53,874 nt of DNA from an uncultured Oscillospiraceae bacterium (GCA_910587395.1 CAJULJ010000017.1:1-53874), one strand, 5' to 3'. Shown: positions 40,581 through 48,899, counted from the first letter of the stretch. Made by a program: numbers and translations. The notes: a model not told the origin generated them from the letters alone.

Positions 40581-40850
40581 AGGCACACCTCCAGAATTCC
40601 ATTATACACCCCTTGTCCATCATTTTTGCATCGTCAGGCGGCTTGATCGTTCCGGCGCGTATATGGAGGTCCTTTTTCACAATGCGCTTATGCCCCCTGC
40701 CGGACGGAAACAAACAATCCGGCCCGCTTTCCAGTTCAGGCAGGCCGCTGAATCAGCCCCTGCCCATGCTCACCGCCTCCCTCCGCGCGGAAGTATTTCT
40801 AGGCGGGCTTCATGGCCGGCGCCGTGCCGCGCCTGCTGAAAAAACGGAGC

Positions 40851-40879
40851 TTGTCATTCCCGCTGATTCCAATTATAAT
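40851..40879 (+). promoter_or_regulatory. Promoter of the GH32 remnant
   Basis: TTGTCA (40851-40856), 17-nt spacer, TATAAT (40874-40879). The 334-nt gap 40581-40914 otherwise holds only this, the response-regulator -10 and no supported gene. Confidence 0.7.
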
Positions 40880-40914
40880 GATGGTGCATTGTAACGGCTA
40901 AGGAGGCTGCCACC

Positions 40915-41805
40915 ATGACCAGTGAAGCGCTGCAAAAGGCCCGGGACTTTGAAGCCCGGTACGGCCCGCACATCCCCGGCAGGGAGCGTCCCGCTTTCCA
41001 CGCCACCCCCACCATCGGCTGGATGAACGACCCCAACGGCTTCTCCATGTACCGGGGGGAGTGCCATCTGTTCTACCAGTACCACCCCTATTCCAACGAA
41101 TGGGGTCCCATGCACTGGGGGCACCTCAAAACAAAGGATTTCATCCGCTGGGAGCGGCTGCCCTGCGCTCTGGCTCCTGACGAGGCGTATGACGCCTCCG
41201 GCTGCTTTTCCGGCGGCGCGGCGGAGCTGCCCGGCGGGCGGCAGCTACTAATGTACACCGGCGTCCGCCGGGCCCGCAGCGAGGAGGGCTTTCTTCAGGA
41301 CATCCAGACCCAGTGCGTCGCCATTGGGGATGGAGTGGACTACGAAAAATACGAGCTCAACCCGGTGCTGGACGGGTCGGACCTGCCCGAGGGGGGCAGC
41401 GCCATCGACTTTCGGGACCCCAAAATCTGGCGGGGAGAGGACGGGAATTTCTACACCGTCATCGGCAACCGCACGGAGGACGGCAGCGGGGCCATCTTGA
41501 TGTACAGGAGTGCCGGCGGCCTCAAGTGGGAATTCGTCCGCACCCTGGACCGCTGCCGCAGCGGCCTGCCCCGGGATATCGTCCACACCCGCAGCTTCCT
41601 GGCGCGGCCCAACGGCGGAGAGATCAGGCTCCGGGTCATTCTGGACCGGTTCAGCGTGGAGGTGTTTGTCAACGACGGCGAGGCGGCGGCCAGCGCGGTG
41701 ATCTATACCCGGCAGGAGGCGGACGGCATCACCTTCGAGGCCGGCGGCCAGGCGCTCATTGACGTGGAAAAATATGACCTGCTTTTTGGCGGCACGGATG
41801 GCTGA
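40915..41805 (+). pseudogene. Internally deleted GH32 sucrose-6-phosphate hydrolase
   Basis: The frame is open for 296 residues, but the GH32 family is about 470-500. The N-terminal part is normal: nucleophile Asp39 in GWMNDPNG and Asp168 in FRDPKIW. The acid/base region (E-C-P-D type) that should follow is absent. The sequence goes from GGLKWEFVRTLDR (about residue 213) straight to late beta-sandwich pieces, GLPRDI and then RLRVILDRFSVEVFVNDGE. At least one, perhaps two, in-frame deletions are implied, near 41551-41560 and about 41620. The product is very likely inactive. Promoter and AAGGAGG are intact. Confidence 0.82.
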
Positions 41806-41856
41806 CCTACGGGCTGCAAAGGATTCCATGCGGCCCATAAGAGACGATATGTTCGA

Positions 41857-41890
41857 ACGCCCGCCCCGGAAATCCGAGGCGGGCGTTTTT
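41857..41890 (+). terminator. Terminator after the GH32 remnant
   Basis: ACGCCCGCC pairs with GGCGGGCGT (9 bp), followed by TTTT. Confidence 0.85.
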
Positions 41891-41968
41891 GCGGGTAATC
41901 AGCCGGGACACACAAAAGACAATTTGCGCATTCCTCTCGCCGCGGCCTTGAATCCTGTGCACTCCTGC

Positions 41969-42360
41969 TCAGTCGTGAACGCCCTTGAGCAGCGGGATCA
42001 GCATCAGCAGCGCCACAATGCCCACCAATCCCACCACGATGCCCAAAATCATCTGCTCGAACACCATGACCATACACATTCCCACGCCCAGCAGCAGTAC
42101 GCCCAGCGCGCCCGCAAAAACCGAGGCCAGCGTCTTGCCGCTGAGCTTGATGGGGGCCTTGTGCTCATTTTCCGCCAGATCAGCAGGGTGGCCGCCAGGA
42201 TTACCAGGCCGATCATGCCGCACACCACGCCCTGGGCGCCCAGTCCCCACTCCGGCAGCAGGGCCATGCACATCCCCAGCGCGAAAAACACGCCGCCGGC
42301 GGTTCCCAGAATCAGCGCCACAAAATTGCTTTTTCCATATCGAACATCTCCTATTCTCAT
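41969..42360 (-). pseudogene. Frameshifted four-helix small membrane protein
   Basis: Two overlapping frames together make one protein of about 125 residues. Frame one gives NFVALILGTAGGVFFALGMCMALLPEWG-type sequence up to IWRKM; frame two continues HKAPIKLSGKTLASVFAG and ends PLLKGVHD. The switch is near 42164-42167, where one base is missing. The start is also disturbed: AGGAG fits an ATG at 42336-42338, but that ATG is out of frame by one base in an A5 run (42330-42334). The protein type is a common unnamed clostridial membrane protein. Real decay or sequencing error cannot be told apart. Confidence 0.7.
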
Positions 42361-42458
42361 TTTGTCAGGAATCCGGCTCTTGCTGTTTCCGTATCCTTAT
42401 CGCACCGCAAGAATTGTTTGCGGATTGCTCATGCTTTGTTTGTGTTTTATAAAATCAA

Positions 42459-42647
42459 TCACTTCTGCCCACCGCCGTCCGCCTTTTCCAGAAACGCGTC
42501 CACAAATTTCTTCTCGACGGCCTTGCAGCCGCCCACCACGGCGCCCTCTACCTTCTTGTAGGCGCCTGCCACAGTGTCCTCCACTTTGTGGAAGGCGTTT
42601 ACCACGGCCTCGGCTTGTCTGGGGATTTTCAGCCTGTACTCGCTCAT
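42459..42647 (-). CDS. Small amphipathic repeat protein
   Basis: A 62-residue protein of unknown function. From about residue 12 it is a chain of 11-residue amphipathic units: VEDTVAGAYKK (22-32), VEGAVVGGCKA (33-43) and VEKKFVDAFLE (44-54), with a degenerate first unit. Such 11-mers fold as helices that can lie on membranes. GAGGAA precedes the ATG. It lies between two damaged or unnamed membrane genes. No signal peptide is present. Confidence 0.75.
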   Translation of the reverse strand: MSEYRLKIPRQAEAVVNAFHKVEDTVAGAYKKVEGAVVGGCKAVEKKFVDAFLEKADGGGQK

Positions 42648-42813
42648 AAAATATTCCTCGCTTTCTCAATTTAGGGACCTTTGCTGCTTGCAAGCATATC
42701 GTACCTTTTAATTGTTGGCAAAACGATTTCATTCTGTTTGAGAATATTAAAAGCGTTGCCAAGCCATGCGGAGCAAAAACCGCTCCCCACAGCCTTTTGT
42801 GGGGAGCGGTCTC

Positions 42814-43344
42814 TCAGTTCAGCAGCTTGTTTCCCTGCTCGCATATCTCATAAATTTCATCGTATTTTCGCTCCATCAGTTCTGTCACTACCGCGGCCCG
42901 TTTGGCGGCCAGCTTCTGATAGAGAAAATAGGGCAGCACCCAGCCAATAAAACCGGGGACAGCCAAAATGGCGCACAGCATATAGAGGGGCGGCTCGTGG
43001 GTGGCGGCAAAGGTGGCGCCCGCCAGGAACGCGGTGCCGGTCAAGCCCACCAGGATGGCCCAGACGGTGGCACGGGAGGTCTTGGTTTTTTCCAGCGCCC
43101 TGATCTCGTCCACGCAGGCCTCAAAATGACGCTGCAAACGGGTCAATTCCGTCTTGTTCACAATTTTACGCCCCCGCTTCAGTATAATCCTGCCCTGGGG
43201 CCGCTGCGCCTGCAAATGCTTGTCCGGCACCCAGCCGAAGCTGGGGTAGCAGTCCGGGCACAGGGAGGCGTACTCTCCCTTGGGGTCGATCTCCTTGTAT
43301 TCGCAGCCGATAAACTGCCTTGCGTCCTGTCTGATCTCACTCAT
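42814..43344 (-). CDS. Hypothetical membrane protein with N-terminal CxxC
   Basis: A 176-residue protein I cannot name. A soluble N-terminal part has YASLCPDCYPSFGW (CxxC), a charged helix (TELTRLQRHFEACVDEI) follows, and then two transmembrane segments (about 105-125 and 130-150) and a basic/acidic C-terminal helix. The ATG ending at 43344 has AAGGAG upstream and overlaps the stop of the broken kinase gene, so it is the last gene of that operon. Confidence 0.75.
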   Translation of the reverse strand: MSEIRQDARQFIGCEYKEIDPKGEYASLCPDCYPSFGWVPDKHLQAQRPQGRIILKRGRKIVNKTELTRLQRHFEACVDEIRALEKTKTSRATVWAILVGLTGTAFLAGATFAATHEPPLYMLCAILAVPGFIGWVLPYFLYQKLAAKRAAVVTELMERKYDEIYEICEQGNKLLN

Positions 43345-43613
43345 GGAATACTTCTCCTTCCTTCGCCGGGACCCAGGGCAGGCGAACGGCAAACACGCTG
43401 CCCTCACCGGGTGTGCTGGAGACGGAAATATCCCCGCCAGTAGACAATGGGCACAACGGTTTGAACCAGATCATTCAGGCCCAATCTGTTCATCAGAATG
43501 AGAAATCCCATATGGATGCCCGACGACAGCATCAGTCCCACTGAGATGATGCCGAACAGGGCGGCTGGAAAATGGCTGGAGCGAATGGCCGGAAAACGCC
43601 AGCGCCCTTTCAT
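43337..43613 (-). pseudogene. Sensor histidine kinase reduced to its two ends
   Basis: Starting at the ATG that overlaps the response regulator stop, the first frame encodes a kinase-like N-terminus with a transmembrane helix (HFPAALFGIISVGLMLSSG). At about 43436-43440 the sequence jumps, out of frame, to the C-terminal end of a kinase: GGDISVSSTPGEGSVFAVRLP, ending at 43337. The HAMP, HisKA and most of HATPase_c, about 1 kb, are missing. The end overlaps the start of the next gene, as expected of the original kinase gene. Confidence 0.82.
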
Positions 43614-44281
43614 TTCAGCACCGCCTTGTAGCCCAATCCCCGCACCGTCTTGATCTCAAAGCCGTCGCACCCGGAGAACTTGTCCCGCAGCTTGGTGATG
43701 TATACGTCCACCGCCCGCAGGCTGGTTTCGCTGTCCCCCCCCCAGAACTCGTCCATGAGCTGGGCGCGGGAGAAGGTCTTTTTCGGATAGGACAGCAGCT
43801 TGTACAGGATGTTGAACTCCCGGGTGGTGACGGGCAGCTCCTCGCCCTCCACCTCCGCCGTCATGCCGTCCGCGTCCAGCACTAGGCTGCCCACGGTAAT
43901 TTTCCGCTCCATCTCGATGTTGGCCCGGCGCAGCAGGGCCCGCACCCGCAGGACCAGCTCGTCCATCTCGAAGGGCTTGACCATATAGTCGTCGATGCCC
44001 AGCTGGAAGCTCTTTTGCTTGGCGGGCAGATCGTCCCGGGCGGACATGAACAGGATGGGGATGCGCTTGTTCGCCTGCCGCACGGTCCGGGCAAACTCAA
44101 AGCCGTCCACCTCCGGCATCATGATGTCCGAAATGATGAGGTCATACAGACTGTTGTACATCTCGTCATAGGCATCCCCGGCGTTCCGGCAGCCGCGGGT
44201 CTCAAAGCCGCAGTCGCCGAGATAGGCGCAGACCAGCTGGTTCAGCTTGGCATCGTCCTCCACCACTAAAATACGGATCAT
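43610..44281 (-). CDS. OmpR/PhoB family response regulator (kinase partner broken)
   Basis: A 223-residue regulator with all receiver residues: VVEDD, Asp in LIISDIMMPEVDGFE, Ser in LFMSARDD and Lys in DYMVKPFE. The winged helix ends LRAVDVYITKLRDKF and KTVRGLGYKAVLK. The ATG ending at 44281 has AAGGAGG upstream. Its cognate kinase gene downstream is deleted internally, so it must be silent, respond to another kinase or work unphosphorylated. Likely 11-bp target repeats lie in the operon promoter. Confidence 0.92.
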   Translation of the reverse strand: MIRILVVEDDAKLNQLVCAYLGDCGFETRGCRNAGDAYDEMYNSLYDLIISDIMMPEVDGFEFARTVRQANKRIPILFMSARDDLPAKQKSFQLGIDDYMVKPFEMDELVLRVRALLRRANIEMERKITVGSLVLDADGMTAEVEGEELPVTTREFNILYKLLSYPKKTFSRAQLMDEFWGGDSETSLRAVDVYITKLRDKFSGCDGFEIKTVRGLGYKAVLK

Positions 44282-45149
44282 GTGGAAAGCCTCCTTAATT
44301 TTCGACTGGAAGAAATCACCGCAAAGGCCGCCGTGCCCAGCACGATGACGCATACGGCAAAGGCGGTGCAGGCCGTCATGACCAGCCGGAAGTGCGCCTG
44401 ATCCGCGCCGAATTGAGCGATCATCGCCGTCTCCAGGTTAAAGATGGACACCAGCGCGGTGGTCAGATTGACTGATTTCGCGGCGGACAGGGTTGGGCTG
44501 TGGAATCTGCGGTACCTCACCGCGTTGACGACGGCAAGGGTCAGGCTGTAGAAGGTGTGAAACGCCGCCACATAGATCAGCATTCCGGGATAATTGCTGC
44601 CGCAGCCGTCCCGGACGATCTGGGTGGCCACGCCGATGAGGGCCAGATCCATTCCGAAAAGAAAAATCCCCGTGGTCCGATAACAGCGCAGTTCCCGGAC
44701 CATATCCTGATTTTCCCCGCTCACCGGCACCCGCCGGATCAGGTACGCCCGCGCCGCGCACAGCAGGATGTAATAGAACGCCAGCGCGCCGTCCCAAAAG
44801 GAGGCGTACCGCACCGCGCAGGCCAGCTTGAACCCACATAGCACAAATTAACAAAAAAGGAAAGCAGCGATCCCGAGCGAACCTTGAAATAGCGGTCGGT
44901 CAGGTACCGGTGCGCCGGGGGAACGCGGTGGGTCAGCCGCCGGATGCCGGAGAGCAGCGGCACGGAGGCGGCCGCAAAGACAGTCAGGGCATAGGCGGAC
45001 AGCAGGTAGGACACGTAGGCAAATGGGCTGTCGTCCCCAAAAACCAGAAAGGTCAGCGCAAGGGAGCTCCCGCCCAGCAGAACCGCCAGGGCAACCCAGC
45101 CCCCGCCGGGGAACAGCAGCTTTTTCCAGACAGCGCGCCATCGTTCCAT
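44278..45149 (-). pseudogene. Frameshifted polytopic membrane protein
   Basis: Two frames combine into one protein of about 290 residues. The first begins MERWRAVWKKLLFPGGG and runs to FFVNLCYVG; the second continues FKLACAVRYASFWDGALAF and ends RKLRRLST. The shift is at the CCC at 44833-44835 (GGG on the coding strand), consistent with loss of one base. Several hydrophobic helices are present in both parts. It is the first gene of the regulator operon, with GGAGG before its ATG and a four-base overlap with the regulator gene. Confidence 0.75.
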
Positions 45150-45181
45150 CGCGCGGGCCTCCTCTCCGCCGCTTTACGGGC

Positions 45182-45243
45182 AGTATATCCCCCCGGAATT
45201 GCAGTAGTGTTTGAGAATTGTTTGAAAATTGTTAATTGTGAGC
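45182..45243 (-). promoter_or_regulatory. Operon promoter with 11-bp direct repeats
   Basis: Minus-strand TATACT (45182-45187) with no good -35. Upstream, on the plus strand, TTGAGAATTGT (45211-45221) and TTGAAAATTGT (45222-45232) are direct repeats in 11-bp register, with a third partial unit to 45243. This matches binding sites of OmpR/PhoB-type activators. Confidence 0.6.
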
Positions 45244-45331
45244 TTTCGGGTGAATTCCGTATTTTCATTTCCCTGGAATCGCGCACAGCCAATTTTGAAG
45301 CATACCGCCCCGTTCAATCGAACAACGCGCC

Positions 45332-45383
45332 AAAAAATGGAGGAGGCGCCGGACAAACAGCCCGGCGCCTCCTCCGTCTTTTT
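45332..45383 (-). terminator. Terminator of the sialic acid operon
   Basis: GGAGGAGGCGCCGG pairs with CCGGCGCCTCCTCC (14 bp), with a run of six A at 45332-45337 (T6 on the minus strand) and TTTTT on the other side, so it is bidirectional. Confidence 0.85.
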
Positions 45384-45409
45384 CCCTGTTAGGTTGATGG
45401 CATTTTTCC

Positions 45410-46324
45410 TCAAGCGCCGCAATGTCTGGCGACAGCGGCCTGGATCATGGACGCGCACTCATCCACAATGGGGCTGTCGCCGTCCGCCAACGGGGCCAAG
45501 GGAAGGCGCACGCCGCCCACGTCCGGCCCGCCGGAGCGGCGGAGGATTTCCTTGATGACCGCGTACATGTTGCCGTGGGCGCTGCACATCTTATAAATGA
45601 TGCGGCAGCAGTCGTTCTGCACCTGCCGGGCCTCCTCCAGCCTGCCCGCATAGAACAGCTCCCGGGCCTTCAGGTATAGCTCGGGCATGGCGGCGTAGGT
45701 GCCGCCGATGCCGCCGATGGCCCCTGCCGCCAGACCGGAGACAAACTGCTCGTCGGGCCCGTTAAACACAATGGCCCCCTCGTCCTTCCACATCTGGATA
45801 TCCTGCACCGGCATGGAGGAGTTCTTCACGCCGATGACCCTGGGGTTTTTCAGCATCTCCCGCAGCAGGGGGATGGACAGGGCCACCCCGGCCAGCTGGG
45901 GAATGTTGTAGATGATGAAATCGGTGTTGGGGGCGGCGCCGGAGATGTCGTTCCAGTACCTGGCCACCGCGTGGTCGGGCAGATGGAAGTAGATGGGAGG
46001 AATAGCCGCGATGGCGTCCACCCCCTGGGCCTCGGCGTGGGCGGCCAGCTCCCGGCTGTCCGCCGTGTTGTTGCAGGCCACGTGGGCGATGATTGCCAGC
46101 CTGCCCCTGGCCTCCGCCATCACGTTCTCCAGCACCAGCTTGCGCTCCGCCACGCTCTGGTAGATGCACTCGCCGGAGGAGCCGCCCACATACAGCCCAT
46201 GGACCCCCTTGTCCGCCAGATAGCGCACCAGCGCCCGCGTGCGCTCCGGCGACACGGCCCCCGCCTCGTCATAGCAGGCGTAAAACGCGGGAATAACACC
46301 CTGGTACTTTGTAAAATCCTTCAT
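45410..46324 (-). CDS. nanA: N-acetylneuraminate lyase-like DHDPS family aldolase
   Basis: Class I aldolase (304 residues) predicted to split N-acetylneuraminate into ManNAc and pyruvate. It has GGSSGE (pyruvate carboxylate site, in the position of GGTTGE of DHDPS), Tyr in FIIYNIPQLAG and the Schiff-base Lys in VIGVKNSS. Length fits NanA. The neighbours (YhcH, ABC transporter, AGE epimerase) support sialic acid use. It is last in the operon. Other DHDPS-family aldolases share the motifs, so the substrate is inferred. Confidence 0.85.
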   Translation of the reverse strand: MKDFTKYQGVIPAFYACYDEAGAVSPERTRALVRYLADKGVHGLYVGGSSGECIYQSVAERKLVLENVMAEARGRLAIIAHVACNNTADSRELAAHAEAQGVDAIAAIPPIYFHLPDHAVARYWNDISGAAPNTDFIIYNIPQLAGVALSIPLLREMLKNPRVIGVKNSSMPVQDIQMWKDEGAIVFNGPDEQFVSGLAAGAIGGIGGTYAAMPELYLKARELFYAGRLEEARQVQNDCCRIIYKMCSAHGNMYAVIKEILRRSGGPDVGGVRLPLAPLADGDSPIVDECASMIQAAVARHCGA

Positions 46325-46326
46325 AG

Positions 46327-46788
46327 TCAGACTCCTTCACAGCCATTGATTTTGACCTTGAATACCGCTTTGGATACAGTGGACGGTCCGTCCACCTGCA
46401 TTTTGATCTTATGGGCATCGTCGGGGAACACCACCAGAAAGCTGCCGGGAGAGAGGACCACGCTGTGCTGTCCCTCCCCGCGGTAGGCGTAAAAGTCGCC
46501 CTGATGGTCGAACTGGGTGAGGGCGGCGGGCGGAGCCAGCTCCACCCGCTCCGACCCGGAGAGCATCAGGTGTATGTCCAGGTAGAGCTGGTGGGCCTCG
46601 AAAAACGCCTCCTCCTCGGGGACCGTCTCATAGTCGAACCTGGTGCAGTAGACCTCCTCGCCCTTCAGCTCCACCCGTTCCTCCCCCAGGGAGGAGAGGA
46701 ATTCCGGCGTGATGTGCTCCAGGGCCAGGTCCAGATTGGGATGGATGCCCCGGTAGTCCAGGGCGGTTCCGTTGCAAGCCAGTATCAT
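46327..46788 (-). CDS. YhcH/YjgK/YiaL family protein
   Basis: A 153-residue cupin-like protein of the YhcH family, with HQLYLDIHLMLSGSERVELAP in pattern (about 70-90) and the end region with FLVVFPDDAHKIKMQVDGP. Members occur in sialic acid operons and are thought to act on sugar anomers or as 2,7-anhydro-type isomerases; activity here is unproven. It is 2 nt upstream of nanA and 4 nt after the permease gene. Confidence 0.88.
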   Translation of the reverse strand: MILACNGTALDYRGIHPNLDLALEHITPEFLSSLGEERVELKGEEVYCTRFDYETVPEEEAFFEAHQLYLDIHLMLSGSERVELAPPAALTQFDHQGDFYAYRGEGQHSVVLSPGSFLVVFPDDAHKIKMQVDGPSTVSKAVFKVKINGCEGV

Positions 46789-46792
46789 GCCC

Positions 46793-47848
46793 TCACCCCT
46801 TGACCGCGCCCATGGTAATGCCCTGGGTGAAGAACTTCTGGAAGATGAGGAAAATGGTCACGATGGGCACCGCGCCCAGAGCCGCACCCGCCATCATCAG
46901 CCCATAGTTGGTGGCAAACTCCGCCTGGAGGGTGGAAATACCCAGGGAAATGGTCAGATTCTCCCGGGACTGGAGCATGATCAATTGCAGGAAATAATCG
47001 TTCCAGGTGTTGATGAAGGTGAAGATGGCCAGGGCCCCGAAGCCCGGCTTGATGATGGGGCACACCACCGTCAGGAAGGTATTCAGCTCCCCCGCGCCGT
47101 CAATGCGGGCGGCCTCGAGAATCTCATTGGGGATGGTCTCGGAAAACTGCTTCATCAAAAACACGCCGAAGGGCCAGCCCACGGTGGGCAGGATCACCGC
47201 CCACAGGGTGTTGGTCATGGGCGTCTTTTCCGGGGTGTTTGCGATCAGGCCGGGCAGGCTGGCCAGATACCAGACGATTGCCGCCAGGACCGCAGCCGCC
47301 AGCAGGGCCGTCAACACCGTTCTGCCCTTCCATTTGGCGGGCGACGCCAGCTCCTTCAGGTTGTACCAATTCTTCACCGCGGACCAGATGAGCATGCCCA
47401 GCACCACCACCGCCACCACGGCAATGGCGTAGTACATCCAGCGCAGGCGCAGGTTGGCCATCATGCGCACCAGGGGGACCAGCACCACCTGCTTGGGCAG
47501 GGCCATGGCGCACACAATGAGGCCGAACACGATGGACTGGCCGTAAAAGCGTTTCTTTGCCAGGGCGTAGCCGCACAGGGAGGCGGTGCCGCACACCAGC
47601 AGCATGCTGCCCAGGGCGATGAGCACCGTGTTTGCCATCCACTTCCAGGCAGGGTTTTTGAACAGCCGCTCAAAGTTGGCCATGGTGGGCTCGGTGGGGA
47701 ACCACTGGGGCGGCAGGGAGATGGCCACGGTCTGGCTCTTGAACGCGCCGGTGATGATCCAGTAGAAGGGGAAAACAAAGGTAAAGGCCACAATGATGAG
47801 GATAATGAGGGATATCACCTTATAGGGCGTGATTTTTTTCTTCTTCAT
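46793..47848 (-). CDS. Sugar ABC transporter permease, MalG type, with extra segment
   Basis: Inner-membrane permease (351 residues) of the CUT1 carbohydrate class. The EAA-type loop is ILEAARIDGAGELNTFLTVVCPIIKPG. MalG-type permeases are about 275 residues. Here an extra stretch of about 75 residues with two hydrophobic helices (MYYAIAVVAVVVLGMLIWS and LTALLAAAVLAAIVWYLAS) lies between PLVRMMANL and TNTLWAVILPTVGWPFGVF. It works with the second permease and the lipoprotein encoded upstream. No ATPase gene is in the operon, so a shared one is likely. Confidence 0.88.
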   Translation of the reverse strand: MKKKKITPYKVISLIILIIVAFTFVFPFYWIITGAFKSQTVAISLPPQWFPTEPTMANFERLFKNPAWKWMANTVLIALGSMLLVCGTASLCGYALAKKRFYGQSIVFGLIVCAMALPKQVVLVPLVRMMANLRLRWMYYAIAVVAVVVLGMLIWSAVKNWYNLKELASPAKWKGRTVLTALLAAAVLAAIVWYLASLPGLIANTPEKTPMTNTLWAVILPTVGWPFGVFLMKQFSETIPNEILEAARIDGAGELNTFLTVVCPIIKPGFGALAIFTFINTWNDYFLQLIMLQSRENLTISLGISTLQAEFATNYGLMMAGAALGAVPIVTIFLIFQKFFTQGITMGAVKG

Positions 47849-47866
47849 GGTCTCTTCCTCCCCTCC

Positions 47867-48787
47867 TTAATACGAGACGTCCTTGCTCATCACCTTGAAC
47901 TGGATGGCGCTGAGGATGGCGATGATGATGGCGAGGATCACGCCCATGGCGTTGGCGTAGCCGTACTTGTACAGGCTGAACGCGTTTTGGTAGAGATAGT
48001 ACATCACCGTGTTGGTGGTGCCCTCCGGCCCGCCCTCGGTGAGCAGCTGGATCAGCGAGAAGCACTGGAAGGTGTTGATGGTGGTGATGACCACGATGTA
48101 CAGGGTGGTGGGCATCACCTGGGGCCATTTGATCTGCCAGAACACCTGGAGGTCGGTGGCGCCGTCCACCTGGGCGGCCTCCACCAGGGACTGGTCCACG
48201 TTGCCCAGGGCCGCCACATACAGCACGATGGGCTGGCCCACATAGGTGGTGAACATGATGAGGATGATGCACCAGATGGCGAAACGCTTGTCGCCCAGCC
48301 ACATGATGCTCTTGTCAATGATTCCCAGGGAGCTGAGGGCATAATTCAGGATGCCGCTGTAGACGTCGAACATCCACCGCCACACCACCACCACGGCCAC
48401 CGTGCCGGTGACTACGGGCAGATAAAACACGCAGCGGAAGAAGGAGCGCAGCCCCTCCTTCATCTGGTAGATGGCGGAGCTGACCCACAGGGAGAACAGG
48501 GTGACGGCAGGCACCGTAACCACCACCAGGATGACGGTGTTCCACATGGCCCGGATGAATTTCTCGTCCTGGAACAGGTCAAAATAGTTTTTCAGTCCGA
48601 TAAAGGTCTCCGCGGAGACCGGATTTTTCATGGTATAGTTGAATAGGCTGGTGACAATGCCCATGCCCATGGGCAGAATGACGAAGCCCGCGAAGAAAAC
48701 CAGCGCGGGCAGCATGAACAGATAGGCCACCATCGTCTCATGCCGCTTGAGGGCGTGGCCGTTCAGCCGGACAGGCGCCTTTGCCAT
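47867..48787 (-). CDS. Sugar ABC transporter permease, MalF type
   Basis: A 306-residue CUT1 permease with six predicted helices. The EAA-type loop is QSLVEAAQVDGATDLQVFWQIKWPQVMPT. The first helix is AYLFMLPALVFFAGFVI and the last segment ends QFKVMSKDVSY. It lies 18 nt upstream of the MalG-type gene and 112 nt downstream of the solute-binding protein gene, behind a hairpin. GGAGGGG precedes the ATG. Confidence 0.92.
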   Translation of the reverse strand: MAKAPVRLNGHALKRHETMVAYLFMLPALVFFAGFVILPMGMGIVTSLFNYTMKNPVSAETFIGLKNYFDLFQDEKFIRAMWNTVILVVVTVPAVTLFSLWVSSAIYQMKEGLRSFFRCVFYLPVVTGTVAVVVVWRWMFDVYSGILNYALSSLGIIDKSIMWLGDKRFAIWCIILIMFTTYVGQPIVLYVAALGNVDQSLVEAAQVDGATDLQVFWQIKWPQVMPTTLYIVVITTINTFQCFSLIQLLTEGGPEGTTNTVMYYLYQNAFSLYKYGYANAMGVILAIIIAILSAIQFKVMSKDVSY

Positions 48788-48821
48788 AGAATCCCCTCCC
48801 TGAATATGGCAGAAATTAGGA

Positions 48822-48863
48822 ATCCGTCCCGCCTCCCCGTCCAGGCGGGAAAGCGGGACGGAT
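48822..48863 (-). other. Hairpin between the solute-binding protein and permease genes
   Basis: ATCCGTCCCGC pairs with GCGGGACGGAT (11 bp) with no U-tract. Such hairpins after binding-protein genes often protect the upstream mRNA, giving more binding protein than permease. Confidence 0.6.
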
Positions 48864-48899
48864 GTTCAGTCATTCACGTTCCGGGTAGCAGTTCTCTTG

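Noticed and set aside
40587..40850. Possible small gene starting at ATG 40662
   Set aside because: The frame has no ribosome binding site and an unremarkable composition, and it overlaps the regulatory region of two divergent genes.
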